From: Deltaproteobacteria bacterium
GTDB lineage: Bacteria > Myxococcota_A > Polyangia > HGW-17
NCBI GenBank assembly: GCA_027858615.1
Contig: JAQICJ010000123.1
Span: forward strand, 1-38,936
Direction: 5' to 3'
DNA: 38,936 nt
In this document: one piece after another, positions 8,796 to 17,087 of the stretch
How positions within the stretch are numbered: the first letter of the stretch is position 1
How the letters are laid out: the number at the start of each line of letters is the position of its first letter
Notes under the pieces: model-generated
Seen by the model: the letters and a program-made list of their open reading frames with translations, nothing else
The model's database searches: none
Told to the model about the DNA's origin: nothing
Made by a program: the position numbers and the translations under genes

Positions 8796-10601
8796 TCAAC
8801 TGGTTTCATCTTCAATTTTAAGAACTGCAAGGAAGGCTTCCTGGGGAATTTCAACAGTTCCAACCATCTTCATTCTTTTCTTGCCCTCCTTTTGTTTTTC
8901 CAAAAGCTTTCTTTTTCTTGAAATATCACCACCATAACACTTGGCTGTTACATTTTTGCGCAAGGCTTTGACATTGACCCTGGCAATCACTCTTTTGCCG
9001 ATGGCAGCTTGAATAGCTACTTCATACATTTGCCTTGGAATAAATTCCTTCATCTTGCGAATTAAAGAAAGACCCCGATTATAGGAGCGAGAAGTGTGAA
9101 CAATTATGGATAACGCATCCACCGGCTCTCCGTTTACCAGAATGTCCACCTTGACCAGATCTGATTTTTCATAACCGATTGGTTCATAATCAAAAGATGC
9201 ATAACCGCGAGAGATACTTTTGAGTTTATCATAAAAATCGAAAACAACTTCGGCCATGGGCAACTTGTAAGTAAGAATCATGCGATTGTGACTGTGATAT
9301 TGCATATCCAGTTGTTCACCTCTTCTATCCTGGGCCAATTTGATCACACCCCCTATATGATCCTCGGGAACATGAATATCAGCCTTGATATAAGGTTCGT
9401 TGATCGCTTCTATTTCCATTACATTTGGCAACTTGGAGGGGTTGTCGATAAAGATTTCTTTTCCATTTTTGAGTTTAATTTTGTAAGTAACTGTTGGAGC
9501 TGTAGTAATCAGATCTATATCATGTTCCCGCTCCAGACGTTCCTGGATTATTTCCATGTGGAGCATTCCAAGATATCCGCATCTGAAACCATGTCCCAGA
9601 GCCAGAGAAGTTTCCAGTTCATAGACAAGGGAAGAATCGTTCAATTTTAATTTTTCCAGAGCATCTTTCAAATTATTGTAATCTTTGTTGTCAACAGGAT
9701 AAAGCCCGGAAAAAACAGTAGGCTTAACCTCTTTAAAACCAGGATAAACCTCTTTATGGGGATTATTAGCAGCAGTTACGGTATCTCCTACTTTTACCTC
9801 GGCTATGGTTTTGATATTTGAAACCATAAAACCAACTTCACCGGAAGAAAGCTCTTCCACCTCCAGAGGATCTGGAGAAAAAACTCCCAACTTGGTAACT
9901 TCAAATTTATTGCCGGTGGATCTAAATTTGATCATATCTCCTTTTTTTATCGATCCAGCCCCAATTCTGATCAAGGCAATTACACCCACATAAGTGTCAT
10001 ACCAGGAATCGAAAACCAAAGCCTTCAAAGGTTCATCCCTGCGATCTTCCGGAGGAGGAACAAGCTCAATAATGTGACGCAGAACCTCTTCAATTCCTTC
10101 ACCGGTTTTAGCACTGATCAAAGGAGCATACCCGGCTTCTATTCCGATTACATCCTCAATTTCTTCTTTAACTCTTACAGGATCGGCAGAAGGAAGATCG
10201 ATCTTGTTGAGTACCGGAATAATTTCCAATTCCTGATCCACTGCCAGATAAACGTTGGCCAGAGTCTGAGCTTCCACTCCCTGACTGGCATCAACTATCA
10301 AAATAGCTCCTTCACAAGCAGCCAGTGATTTTGACACCTCATAGTTGAAATCAACATGACCAGGAGTATCGATCAGATTTAAAACGTAATCCTGATCTTT
10401 ATAAGTATAAGGTATCTTTACACTTTGAGCCTTTATAGTGATCCCGCGTTCCCTTTCCAGATCCATTCTGTCCAGGAATTGGTCTTTCCGGTCCCGTTCT
10501 TCCAGCATACCGGTTATTTCCAGTATTCTGTCCGCCAGGGTAGATTTTCCATGATCTATATGTGCAATTATGCTGAAATTTCTAATAAATTTGGGATCCA
10601 T
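8796..10601 (-). CDS. lepA: Elongation factor 4 (LepA) GTPase
   Basis: The 601-residue protein is full length. G motifs are clear: G1 AHIDHGKST (residues 12-20), G2 region RGITIKAQ, G3 DTPGHVDF, G4 NKIDLPSA. The LepA-specific C-terminal domain is recognised by [28 protein letters not shown] near the end. EF4 is a membrane- and ribosome-associated translational GTPase implicated in 30S biogenesis and back-translocation under stress. AAGG precedes the ATG. There is no adjacent lepB, its usual partner in many bacteria. Confidence 0.97.
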   Translation of the reverse strand: MDPKFIRNFSIIAHIDHGKSTLADRILEITGMLEERDRKDQFLDRMDLERERGITIKAQSVKIPYTYKDQDYVLNLIDTPGHVDFNYEVSKSLAACEGAILIVDASQGVEAQTLANVYLAVDQELEIIPVLNKIDLPSADPVRVKEEIEDVIGIEAGYAPLISAKTGEGIEEVLRHIIELVPPPEDRRDEPLKALVFDSWYDTYVGVIALIRIGAGSIKKGDMIKFRSTGNKFEVTKLGVFSPDPLEVEELSSGEVGFMVSNIKTIAEVKVGDTVTAANNPHKEVYPGFKEVKPTVFSGLYPVDNKDYNNLKDALEKLKLNDSSLVYELETSLALGHGFRCGYLGMLHMEIIQERLEREHDIDLITTAPTVTYKIKLKNGKEIFIDNPSKLPNVMEIEAINEPYIKADIHVPEDHIGGVIKLAQDRRGEQLDMQYHSHNRMILTYKLPMAEVVFDFYDKLKSISRGYASFDYEPIGYEKSDLVKVDILVNGEPVDALSIIVHTSRSYNRGLSLIRKMKEFIPRQMYEVAIQAAIGKRVIARVNVKALRKNVTAKCYGGDISRKRKLLEKQKEGKKRMKMVGTVEIPQEAFLAVLKIEDETS

Positions 10602-10687
10602 ATTTTACCTTGAATATATTCCTGTTTTCAAAAAACAAACAGTTTATATCATAGCCTTTTTATCGTGAACCTGAAGATGTTTGACTA

Positions 10688-10788
10688 TAGTTTTATTTAC
10701 AGGTCACCTGAAAATTGATTACCTGTCTCAGCCAAATTATCACTTCAACATCCACAGGTCGAACCCCCCAATTCTGGGATGGAAACTA
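10688..10788 (+). repeat. Decayed, internally deleted copy of the 166-bp element
   Basis: The right end CCAATTCTGGGATGGAAACTA (10769-10788 plus one base) matches the family right end closely. TAGTTTTATTT at 10688 and GGTCACCTGAA at 10702 are a weak match to the left part. The middle, including the inner hairpin, is missing. The right end is convincing; the left boundary is a guess. Confidence 0.45.
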
Positions 10789-10912
10789 ATAAACCTGAAA
10801 CCAAAATGCCAGAAAAAACTTTCTGAAACTAACCATGAATACCTGAATGATGTAATTTTCAATTGAAATACGCACAAGTGAAGCTTAAGAGGATGATGGC
10901 GGAAAACTAATT

Positions 10913-10938
10913 TAGTTGCCATTTCAAAATGGAAACTA
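10913..10938. repeat. 26-bp remnant of two element ends
   Basis: TAGTTGCCATTTC is followed by AAAATGGAAACTA, so two diverged terminal repeats of the 166-bp family face each other with nothing between. GGAAAACTA just upstream (10901-10909) resembles another right end. The hairpin lies 10 bp past the stop of the DUF2505-like gene and could act as its transcript end. Apart from these remnants the 10602-10948 gap holds nothing I can support. Confidence 0.4.
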
Positions 10939-10948
10939 TTTTAAGGGA

Positions 10949-11434
10949 TTATTTTCCCAATTTGTCATCAATATATTCATCGTACAGATGCCAACTATCG
11001 GAAATTTCCTTTTTGATCATTTTTTCAATTTTTTTGCCAACCAGGGGAATACCGATACTGATATTGATTTTATTGATGATATCCGTTGAATCACCATTAT
11101 CTTTCAAATTGACTGTACCATTGACTTTAACCTTGTTTTTCCAGGAAGATAAATGATATTCCCATTTTGCAAATTTTTCTTTCAAGTTCCAGGTGTATTT
11201 GTAAATATTCACTTCGGTTTTGCTTTTGTTTATGCCTTTGATCCCGCGGGCATACTCAGTACAATGGAGTTCGTAAATCAACTGTTCGTCATTTTCTTCC
11301 ACTTCTTTGTATTCACAATCAACTGCTTCGTTAACTCTTTTATTTCTTTCAACTTCCAATACCGGATCTGTAAGGACAGCGAGAACCTTGTCAGCGCCTA
11401 CATTTACTGTTCTATTTTTTTCTATGGTTTGCAT
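10949..11434 (-). CDS. DUF2505-like (SRPBCC fold) protein
   Basis: The 161-residue protein has no signal peptide or membrane segment. The pattern of an N-terminal strand, a helix (ADKVLAVLTDPVLEVERNK), a run of long antiparallel strands in the middle (EQLIYELHCTEYARG, EVNIYKYTWNLKE), and a long C-terminal helix after IPLVGKKIEKMIKKEI resembles DUF2505, a START/Bet v1-like hydrophobic-ligand fold. AAGGAG precedes the ATG at good spacing. Ligand and role are unknown. Upstream, divergently arranged, lie a perfect hairpin (11460-11478) and a 166-bp repeat. Confidence 0.6.
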   Translation of the reverse strand: MQTIEKNRTVNVGADKVLAVLTDPVLEVERNKRVNEAVDCEYKEVEENDEQLIYELHCTEYARGIKGINKSKTEVNIYKYTWNLKEKFAKWEYHLSSWKNKVKVNGTVNLKDNGDSTDIINKINISIGIPLVGKKIEKMIKKEISDSWHLYDEYIDDKLGK

Positions 11435-11459
11435 GGTAACTCCTTATTTTAAAACTTCA

Positions 11460-11478
11460 ATCCAGACTGAATCTGGAT
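11460..11478. promoter_or_regulatory. Inverted repeat upstream of the DUF2505-like gene
   Basis: Arms ATCCAGA (11460-11466) and TCTGGAT (11472-11478) are perfect complements around five bases. It lies 26 bp before the DUF2505-like start codon, where an operator or 5' UTR hairpin would sit. No regulator is implied by the context. Confidence 0.35.
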
Positions 11479-11507
11479 AAAATGATGATTATCAGATGGG
11501 AACTAAT

Positions 11508-11673
11508 TAGTTCCCATCCCAAAAAGGAAGGTTATCGCCTGAACACGGAAATTTATCTCATCTGCTTTGTCGTAACTTCTTGAAATAGTATCAACTATGT
11601 CGGCAAAGTTTCTCCGCGCATCTGAGGCAAACTTCTTATTCAGTCAAAAACCCCTATTCTGGGATGGGAACTA
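11508..11673 (+). repeat. 166-bp dispersed element, copy 2
   Basis: Perfect 13-bp ends TAGTTCCCATCCC and GGGATGGGAACTA. The right flank is GT, the left flank is AT, so this is the one full copy without matching dinucleotides. Its left end abuts a stray right end (GATGGGAACTA, 11495-11505) with AT between them, making a near-perfect palindrome. It lies between divergent genes. The 11674-11944 stretch to its right has no gene I can support. Confidence 0.92.
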
Positions 11674-11944
11674 GTTAAACTATCACATTTATTTTTAATT
11701 TCCAAACAAGAACCAGGGGATAAAACTTATTTTCAATATATCCATCTGTAAAATACGACAAATGAACAGGGTGTGCAAATATGGACAGCAACAAAAAGGT
11801 TTTTTCATTAATAATACAAATTATCAATGTGTTACAGATGGCATCATCTTTGCTTTTATTCTCGCTGAAGCAATTGTTGAAATCATCCGGAGTCTTTGGA
11901 ACGCTATTTTGCAAAGTTATCAGGATGGACCAAAGGAGAAAATA

Positions 11945-13222
11945 ATGAGTGTATTTGTTTTATTAAGTCTGTATTTATCATCTGTTCAACTACAAACCTG
12001 CAATTTTTATCACCACTTTCCCCTTACTGTCTCCACAGTTGATCATGACAAAAACCAGATTGCCCTGCATGTTCATGATTTAACAACAAACAAATATATC
12101 TGGCGAAATCTGAAAATTACCGCTGTGGGAGACAATGTTGATCTGGCAATGGTGAGCCAAGTAAAAAAGATTGTAATAACTGGGGACAATAAAATTTATC
12201 TTCTGCAAGGTAATAAAGTTTTTCAATTCAAAAATGGTTTCAAAAGTGAAATTGAAATCCAGGAAGCCCGGGATATAACCAAACAGGGTAAAGTATTGTA
12301 TTTCTTTGGTAAAAACGGAATAGGAAAAATAGAAGGTGGAAAAAAACAGATAATTTTCAATTCCTTGTATTTAACCAGTTCTACAAGATTAGCCATCTCT
12401 GAAACCAAATTATTATTCATCAATAATCTGGGAGTTTTTTCCTATTCCCAAAAAACAGATCAAGTCCGAAAAATAGATGCCAGAGGTGGGAAAAAACTTG
12501 GATTTTTTAAAAACACCTTTGTGTTTTTGAAAGGCAATGTACTTTTTCGGCAAAATTCGTCTATTCCCCTGACAGATGATGTTGATGATTTCTGGGTTAC
12601 CTCAGACAGAATCTGGATAAGAAAAAACCAGCAAACCGGATATTGGCAAAATGGAAATTTTATCACCATCAGCGCAATCAGAGGCAAATCCATAAAAGTT
12701 TTCAATAACAAACTTCTGGCTACCGATAAAGGTCTTTTCCTTTGTGCCCAAAATAAGAAAAAAAATAATCGAAAAAAACTTCTAAAAATTATGAATTTGA
12801 GCAAACCCATCAAAATCAAATGCAAAATGCCGGATTTTCTGCCGGTAATACATACAATAGGCTGGAACAAAAGATTGGATTATCTGGTTCCGGCAGTCCA
12901 GTTCAGTTTTGAACAAATGCCCCGTCTTCAATTGGGACAAAATGGCCTTTTTCTAAGAAACAGCCAGAAAGTGCTTATCACTTTCAGTTGGAAATTCCCC
13001 TTCAGAAAAAGGGAACCTGCTATAATCCGAGAAAAGATAAAAATGCAGAAACTGCACGCAGCAAAAGAATTCAACAAGTATCAAAGGTGTCTAAATGCCA
13101 GGAATCTTGCCAGACGTTATCGGGAAAAAGAGGAAATACCTCTGGAAATCTTGATTAAAATAGAGGAATTACTTGCCAGTTTCCACCAAGTCAAAAAGTT
13201 CCATTCATCTAAATCCTGTTAA
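11945..13222 (+). CDS. Secreted propeller-like protein with a C-terminal helical module
   Basis: The ATG at 11945 is preferred: AAAGGAG lies 6 nt upstream and a signal-peptide-like stretch MSVFVLLSLYLSSVQLQ follows. The frame is open further upstream, but without a site or coding character. The protein has about 425 residues. Residues 30-300 are repeats of short strands with Gly/Asn/Asp turns (for example NKIYLLQGNKVFQF, KLLFINNLGVFSYS), which suggests a beta-propeller. The last 110 residues (TFSWKFPFRKREPAIIREKI to IEELLASFHQV) resemble the C-terminal module of the next gene. Similar domains occur in secreted proteins of unknown function in deltaproteobacterial lineages, to my recollection. 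No catalytic motif is seen. Confidence 0.65.
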   Translation: MSVFVLLSLYLSSVQLQTCNFYHHFPLTVSTVDHDKNQIALHVHDLTTNKYIWRNLKITAVGDNVDLAMVSQVKKIVITGDNKIYLLQGNKVFQFKNGFKSEIEIQEARDITKQGKVLYFFGKNGIGKIEGGKKQIIFNSLYLTSSTRLAISETKLLFINNLGVFSYSQKTDQVRKIDARGGKKLGFFKNTFVFLKGNVLFRQNSSIPLTDDVDDFWVTSDRIWIRKNQQTGYWQNGNFITISAIRGKSIKVFNNKLLATDKGLFLCAQNKKKNNRKKLLKIMNLSKPIKIKCKMPDFLPVIHTIGWNKRLDYLVPAVQFSFEQMPRLQLGQNGLFLRNSQKVLITFSWKFPFRKREPAIIREKIKMQKLHAAKEFNKYQRCLNARNLARRYREKEEIPLEILIKIEELLASFHQVKKFHSSKSC

Positions 13223-13295
13223 TGAAGCCTCCTGTGGTAAATAGCATTTTTTTGCTCTGACAACCTAATAACACCTGAATTTAAAGGAGAAACTA

Positions 13296-13952
13296 ATGTC
13301 TTTTCCCTATAAATATTTCTTTATTCTATTAATTATAAACCTGTGTCTGCCTGCAAAATTGTCAGCCAATCAAACCAGCAAAAAAATTTCGAAAAAAAGT
13401 GAAAGGAAATTTAAAACAGCTTACAAACTCTGTGCCACTTATCGCATCTCCAGCCGGTACTGTTATCCTGACAAGATAAAAATTCCCAAATTTTCAAAAT
13501 TAAGTAAAAAAGTGAATACAGCACAGAATAATATATTTTAGAACTTCAATTCATTGAAAACCTCATTGAGATTTTCGGCCTTATTACCTGATATATCTAT
13601 TAACTGGGGCAGATATGATGATACAGACAGAAGTTTGAGTGCGGCACCGGGTCAGGAAAACTACTGGGATGAAAACAGCGGAATCAAACAAGTTTTTCAG
13701 ATAAAAGCAAAATGGGATCTCAAACGCTTGCTATTTAATCGCAATGATATTATTATATTAAAGGAAAAAAGAAAGAATTTTGAAATTATCCAAAAAAAGA
13801 TTACACTCTGCAGGCGTACTTTTTTCAGATGGAAAAAGTTGCTTCTAATTTATATGATGAATCCATCGCTCAGGCTTCTTATTGAACTTGAAGAAAGGGA
13901 AGCTGTACTTGACAGACTTTCAGCCGGAGGATTCAATCTCCTTTTGAGGTAA
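13296..13952 (+). pseudogene. Secreted-protein gene interrupted by an in-frame TAG
   Basis: Two open stretches in the same frame (13296-13541 and about 13542-13952) are split only by TAG at 13539-13541. The first has AAAGGAG and a signal peptide (YKYFFILLIINLCLPAKLSA) but no recognisable ending. The second has no ribosome-binding site and only a TTG start, and begins inside the module ALLPDISINWGRYDD ... KWDLKRLLFNRNDIIILKEK ... ELEEREAVLDRLSAGGF, which resembles the C terminus of the preceding gene. Read through, they make one protein of about 218 residues with signal peptide and module. A nonsense mutation is the simplest reading; readthrough is possible but TAG is an ordinary stop elsewhere in this window. 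Confidence 0.6.
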
Positions 13953-13959
13953 ATCATTC

Positions 13960-14331
13960 ATGTCACAAAATCGTCGCAGTCATGTTCGCCACACTGTCAA
14001 CATCGAAGTTGATCTTCAAGTGCCACAATACAACATCAAAGAAAAAGTCAAAACCCGCGATTTGAGTAAAGGGGGTTTATGCTTCAGTTTTGACAAACCC
14101 CTGAATATGAATGTTCAACTTGAATTGGGGCTTTCCCTGATCCTTGGACCGGAAGCACAAAGTGAAACCCTTCATCTGAAAGCTCAGGTTGCCTGGTGTT
14201 CCCAGGAAGATAAAGAGCAATATCAGATAGGTGCTGCTTTCAGTAACCACAAAGACGAAGAAATCAGTTCAAATATAGAAACTTTTATAGAATTTTTACA
14301 AGAGGGATTTGAAGTCAACTTAGATGAGTAA
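13960..14331 (+). CDS. PilZ-domain protein (candidate c-di-GMP receptor)
   Basis: The 123-residue protein is a single PilZ domain. The two c-di-GMP-binding motifs are present: RxxxR (R6 to R10 in RRSHVRH) and DxSxxG (DLSKGG, about residues 34-39). The rest follows the PilZ barrel (VAWCSQEDKEQYQIGAAF) with a C-terminal helix. Members bind cyclic di-GMP and act as adaptors for motility, exopolysaccharide or transcription. The 3' end overlaps the next gene by 8 bp, so the two are probably coupled. A GGDEF protein that could make the ligand is encoded about 13 kb away. Confidence 0.85.
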   Translation: MSQNRRSHVRHTVNIEVDLQVPQYNIKEKVKTRDLSKGGLCFSFDKPLNMNVQLELGLSLILGPEAQSETLHLKAQVAWCSQEDKEQYQIGAAFSNHKDEEISSNIETFIEFLQEGFEVNLDE

Positions 14332-15199
14332 ATACTGTCCACATTGTCTATCTCAGTCAGATTCAACCGATGTCTGTTCCCTCTGTCATAGTAAAATAAA
14401 ATCATTCCCTAATGATTTGCCTTCTTCAATCTCAGGCTGGGATATCAAAGACTGCTTGAGAATAACCGTTTCGGGTTCCTATCTCCTGGTCAAAAAAGAT
14501 AACCAGAGGGCCATGATTTTTCTGCTTAATTCTGAGGGTGATTTTTCTGAAGAAGATCTGGATAATCCAGGTCTTCCAGGAGAAATACATCCCCTTGAAC
14601 GTGGCTATTATAAAAAGCGACCCTTTGTTGTTTTCCCTTTTCCAGAAAAAACGGCAGCGGGTGCCAGAACCAATCCCCGAGAGGCAGTCCAAATAATTTC
14701 ATCTTTGTACAAATCTCTTCAAAAAAGAATCATCAATCAAAAAAATGCACCTGAACCACAAGAAATCGTTAAAATCAATAAAAGTTGGAAGATTCTTTCG
14801 GGGATGCCATGTTCAACTCTAACAAAACATGTTTTCAATCACTTTTCTGCCCCTGAAAAAGAAAAATTCCATCATCTCAACGATAAATCTCTCACATATA
14901 CCTGCAGTTGCATATTTTATTATCTGATCAAGGGACAACCGCCGGCAGGTTTGGCTTCTCCAATTTCAAAAGATGAATACAACCTTTCTCCTCTTGACTT
15001 AACTGTATTCAGAGCCCTCTCCCCCAACCCTGAACTCCGACCCGGAAGCAAAGAATTTATCACAAATATTCAAAGTAAAATCACAGGTAAATCAAATATC
15101 GCCAAACTCGCCAACACTACCTTTGGTATTGCAGGTATCTTTATTTTACTGGCTATTGGCATCGGACTTTCTCTTCTCCTTATCTACCTGAATAGTTAA
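14324..15199 (+). CDS. Zinc-ribbon, degenerate kinase-like membrane protein
   Basis: The 291-residue protein starts with a zinc ribbon (C5-P-H-C8 and C18-S-L-C21). The middle follows a Ser/Thr kinase C-lobe: TYTCSCIFYYLIKGQPPAG resembles the helix F region (LGvilYELLTGrpPF) and FRALSPNPELRPGSKEF resembles the end of a kinase domain (aLapdPa.RPsS..ef). I see no Gly loop, no HRD and no DFG motif, so it would be a pseudokinase. A single C-terminal membrane helix (about 266-288) tethers it with the soluble part in the cytoplasm. It overlaps the PilZ gene by 8 bp, which suggests that the two act together. The kinase kinship is by eye. Confidence 0.6.
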   Translation: MSKYCPHCLSQSDSTDVCSLCHSKIKSFPNDLPSSISGWDIKDCLRITVSGSYLLVKKDNQRAMIFLLNSEGDFSEEDLDNPGLPGEIHPLERGYYKKRPFVVFPFPEKTAAGARTNPREAVQIISSLYKSLQKRIINQKNAPEPQEIVKINKSWKILSGMPCSTLTKHVFNHFSAPEKEKFHHLNDKSLTYTCSCIFYYLIKGQPPAGLASPISKDEYNLSPLDLTVFRALSPNPELRPGSKEFITNIQSKITGKSNIAKLANTTFGIAGIFILLAIGIGLSLLLIYLNS

Positions 15200-15258
15200 T
15201 TCCCGTCCCAAAAAGGAAGATCACCCTCTGAATACAGAATTTCAAGTCGGGATGATTA
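15197..15258 (+). repeat. Internally deleted copy of the 166-bp element
   Basis: TAATTCCCGTCCCAAAAAGG and the following GAAGATCACCCTCTGAA match the left part of the family. A diverged right end, CGGGATGATTA, occurs at 15248-15258. The first three bases are the TAA stop of the upstream gene, the same relation to a gene end as other copies. The remaining stretch to 15495 is AT-rich and shows no gene. Confidence 0.6.
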
Positions 15259-15495
15259 TTTCTCCACTGTTTTTTTGTAAATTTCAGGAATTGTGATAAA
15301 AAACAAAGGATGTGGTAATTTTTTGTTTCTCTTTGTTTAAAGTCATGACAAAAAACCAATTTAACTCCAATAATTGCAAAATACTGACTAAAAATCACAT
15401 TTAGTTTTTACAACTTCAGTTTATTGCAAATTTTATCTCTAAAACACTAATTTTAAGCTTGATTTTTCCTTTTCAGAATTTGGTCAAAAATACCC

Positions 15496-15906
15496 ATGAA
15501 CTTTTTTATTATTTTTCTTCTTCTGGTTGTAGCATTTTTTCTCGGTTTTTTGATTGCCATTCAATTTGTCAACAATAATCAGGAAAATTATCCGGAAAAA
15601 GACCCTTCTGAAACTGATCAGTTGGGAAAAAAATCCTTTTCAGAAAATCCCTCTGAAATTAAAGATGAAGTAGTTCACGAAGAACAAACTCGCAAAGTAA
15701 ACAAAATTGAAATTGAAGATTTGCTCCATCTTGATGGAGATGTCATAGAGGCTGAACCTGCACCCACCGTTCCTTTAGTTCATTATGAAAGAGTTTCAAA
15801 AGAATTAAAAATACTCAAACAGGAAATTCAAGCCTTCAAAGAAAAAGAAAACAATAAAGACAGTGGACACTATCCAGTAGCTTGCGATAAAGATATTTCC
15901 AAATGA
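15496..15906 (+). CDS. Small single-pass membrane protein with acidic linker and coiled coil
   Basis: The 136-residue protein has one N-terminal membrane helix (FFIIFLLLVVAFFLGFLIAI), a long charged low-complexity linker, then a short coiled-coil stretch (YERVSKELKILKQEIQAFKEKENN). The lack of a cleavage site suggests an anchored protein with the tail probably in the cytoplasm. It overlaps the following HisD-like gene by 4 bp (ATGA), so the two are translationally coupled and may form a membrane-attached pair. I do not recognise the family. Confidence 0.6.
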   Translation: MNFFIIFLLLVVAFFLGFLIAIQFVNNNQENYPEKDPSETDQLGKKSFSENPSEIKDEVVHEEQTRKVNKIEIEDLLHLDGDVIEAEPAPTVPLVHYERVSKELKILKQEIQAFKEKENNKDSGHYPVACDKDISK

Positions 15907-17084
15907 GTTATAAAATGAGATTTGTAAGCAGTTTGGAACCTCGCAAAAATCAAGCTTCGAGTTTAATTGGAAAGGCTCGCAGAATAATTAAAAACTGTCA
16001 AAAAGAAGGGGTAGTCGAACTTGAAAAAGCAACCTGTGGAAAAGGGTTGGATATTCCTTTGGAAATCACCGAAAAAGCTGCTGATTTTTTATCAGAACCG
16101 GTTAGAGTTTCTCTGGAAAGAATTGTCAGGATTCAAGAAAAAATTGCCCTTAAACAATATGAAACTTTGCGGCCCAGCCATCTCAAACCAACCGCCGGCA
16201 TCAAAATAACCCAAAATGTCAAACGTCTGGAAAAAATGGCTGTAAGTGCTTCGGGGGTGTGGGGAGAAGAAATACCCGAAAGCTTGGCTTCTATCTTGAT
16301 TTCAGCCAGAATTGCCGGAGTTCCCGACAGAATCCTTCTGCTCAAACCCGATGAAAATGGAGGTATTTCTCCTGTTTCTCTTTATACCGCCGGTCTGGCA
16401 GAAGCTACAAAAATTTTCAGAGCCGGTGGAAATTCCGGAATGGTTGCTTTGCAATCCGGATTTCTGGGAAAAATTCCCGATAAGCACTTTCTGGTGGGAG
16501 GAGACCGAATCGAAAGAACTGTTTATCAGGAACTATGCGCTAAACATCAATTACCTGTACTTGATCTGGCTATTTTGCTTGATTCCAAATCCTCAATCGA
16601 ACCGGTTATCGAAATGATGAAAGCATGGGTTCAAGATGAACCTGATTCAGCCATTCAACTTTTTTCAACTTCAAAAAGGGTAATTAATCGAATTCAAAAT
16701 CATCTGGAAAATTATGAAATCAACAACGAAAAGGAATGGTGGTGGCCTGATTTCAAGAAAATTCCCATTATGATGCTCGAAACTTCCGATGATTTTATTG
16801 ATGTCTTCAGAAATTGTGCAGTAAGATACATGATCATGCTGATAGAAGACTCAGACAAAATCTACAACAATCTTACCTATGTAGATCATGCTGTAAGCGG
16901 GGATGTAATTCCTTCAATGATCTCAAAAAGAGTACTCTCAGCCGGAGTTATCAACAGTGACTTTTCCAACTCCTCCCAAGGTGTTTTTGCCTTTCTCAGA
17001 ACCTCCACCTTTGAAAAAATAGGCACTCAGGCAGGTAATCGCCTCAAAAACCGTTTTTCTATCCTGGATCGCCTGGATCTATAA
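15903..17084 (+). CDS. Histidinol-dehydrogenase-like protein, probably catalytically inactive
   Basis: The 393-residue protein follows the HisD fold order: a first helical region, SASGVWGEEIPESLASILISA with RIAGVPDRILLLKPDENG (HisD: vPgGkA.YPSsvLM...pAkvAGV..i....P), then LAEATKIFRAGGNSGMVAL (HisD: lAGv.eiyrvGGAqAiAAL). By eye, the zinc-site motif SQAEHGPDS becomes KAWVQDEPDS (residues 240-249), so the metal-binding Gln and His are Trp and Asp. The catalytic Glu-His of APEHLE becomes Arg308-Tyr309 in AVRYM. The late zinc-binding Asp and His are also not evident. No his genes are nearby. It is coupled to a small membrane protein, which points to a structural or regulatory role. Confidence 0.65.
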   Translation: MSYKMRFVSSLEPRKNQASSLIGKARRIIKNCQKEGVVELEKATCGKGLDIPLEITEKAADFLSEPVRVSLERIVRIQEKIALKQYETLRPSHLKPTAGIKITQNVKRLEKMAVSASGVWGEEIPESLASILISARIAGVPDRILLLKPDENGGISPVSLYTAGLAEATKIFRAGGNSGMVALQSGFLGKIPDKHFLVGGDRIERTVYQELCAKHQLPVLDLAILLDSKSSIEPVIEMMKAWVQDEPDSAIQLFSTSKRVINRIQNHLENYEINNEKEWWWPDFKKIPIMMLETSDDFIDVFRNCAVRYMIMLIEDSDKIYNNLTYVDHAVSGDVIPSMISKRVLSAGVINSDFSNSSQGVFAFLRTSTFEKIGTQAGNRLKNRFSILDRLDL

Positions 17085-17087
17085 ATT

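Noticed and set aside
8790-8803. CCAGTT/AACTGG hairpin between the pfkB-type gene and lepA
   Set aside because: The loop is only 2 nt, there is no T-tract on either strand and part of it is lepA coding sequence, so a terminator cannot be supported.
10681-10922. Short reading frames on both strands in the lepA to DUF2505 gap
   Set aside because: They run through element remnants, lack start signals and overlap each other.
11762-11944. Upstream extension of the propeller-like gene
   Set aside because: The frame is open but lacks a ribosome-binding site, and the signal peptide and a good AAAGGAG site support the start at 11945.
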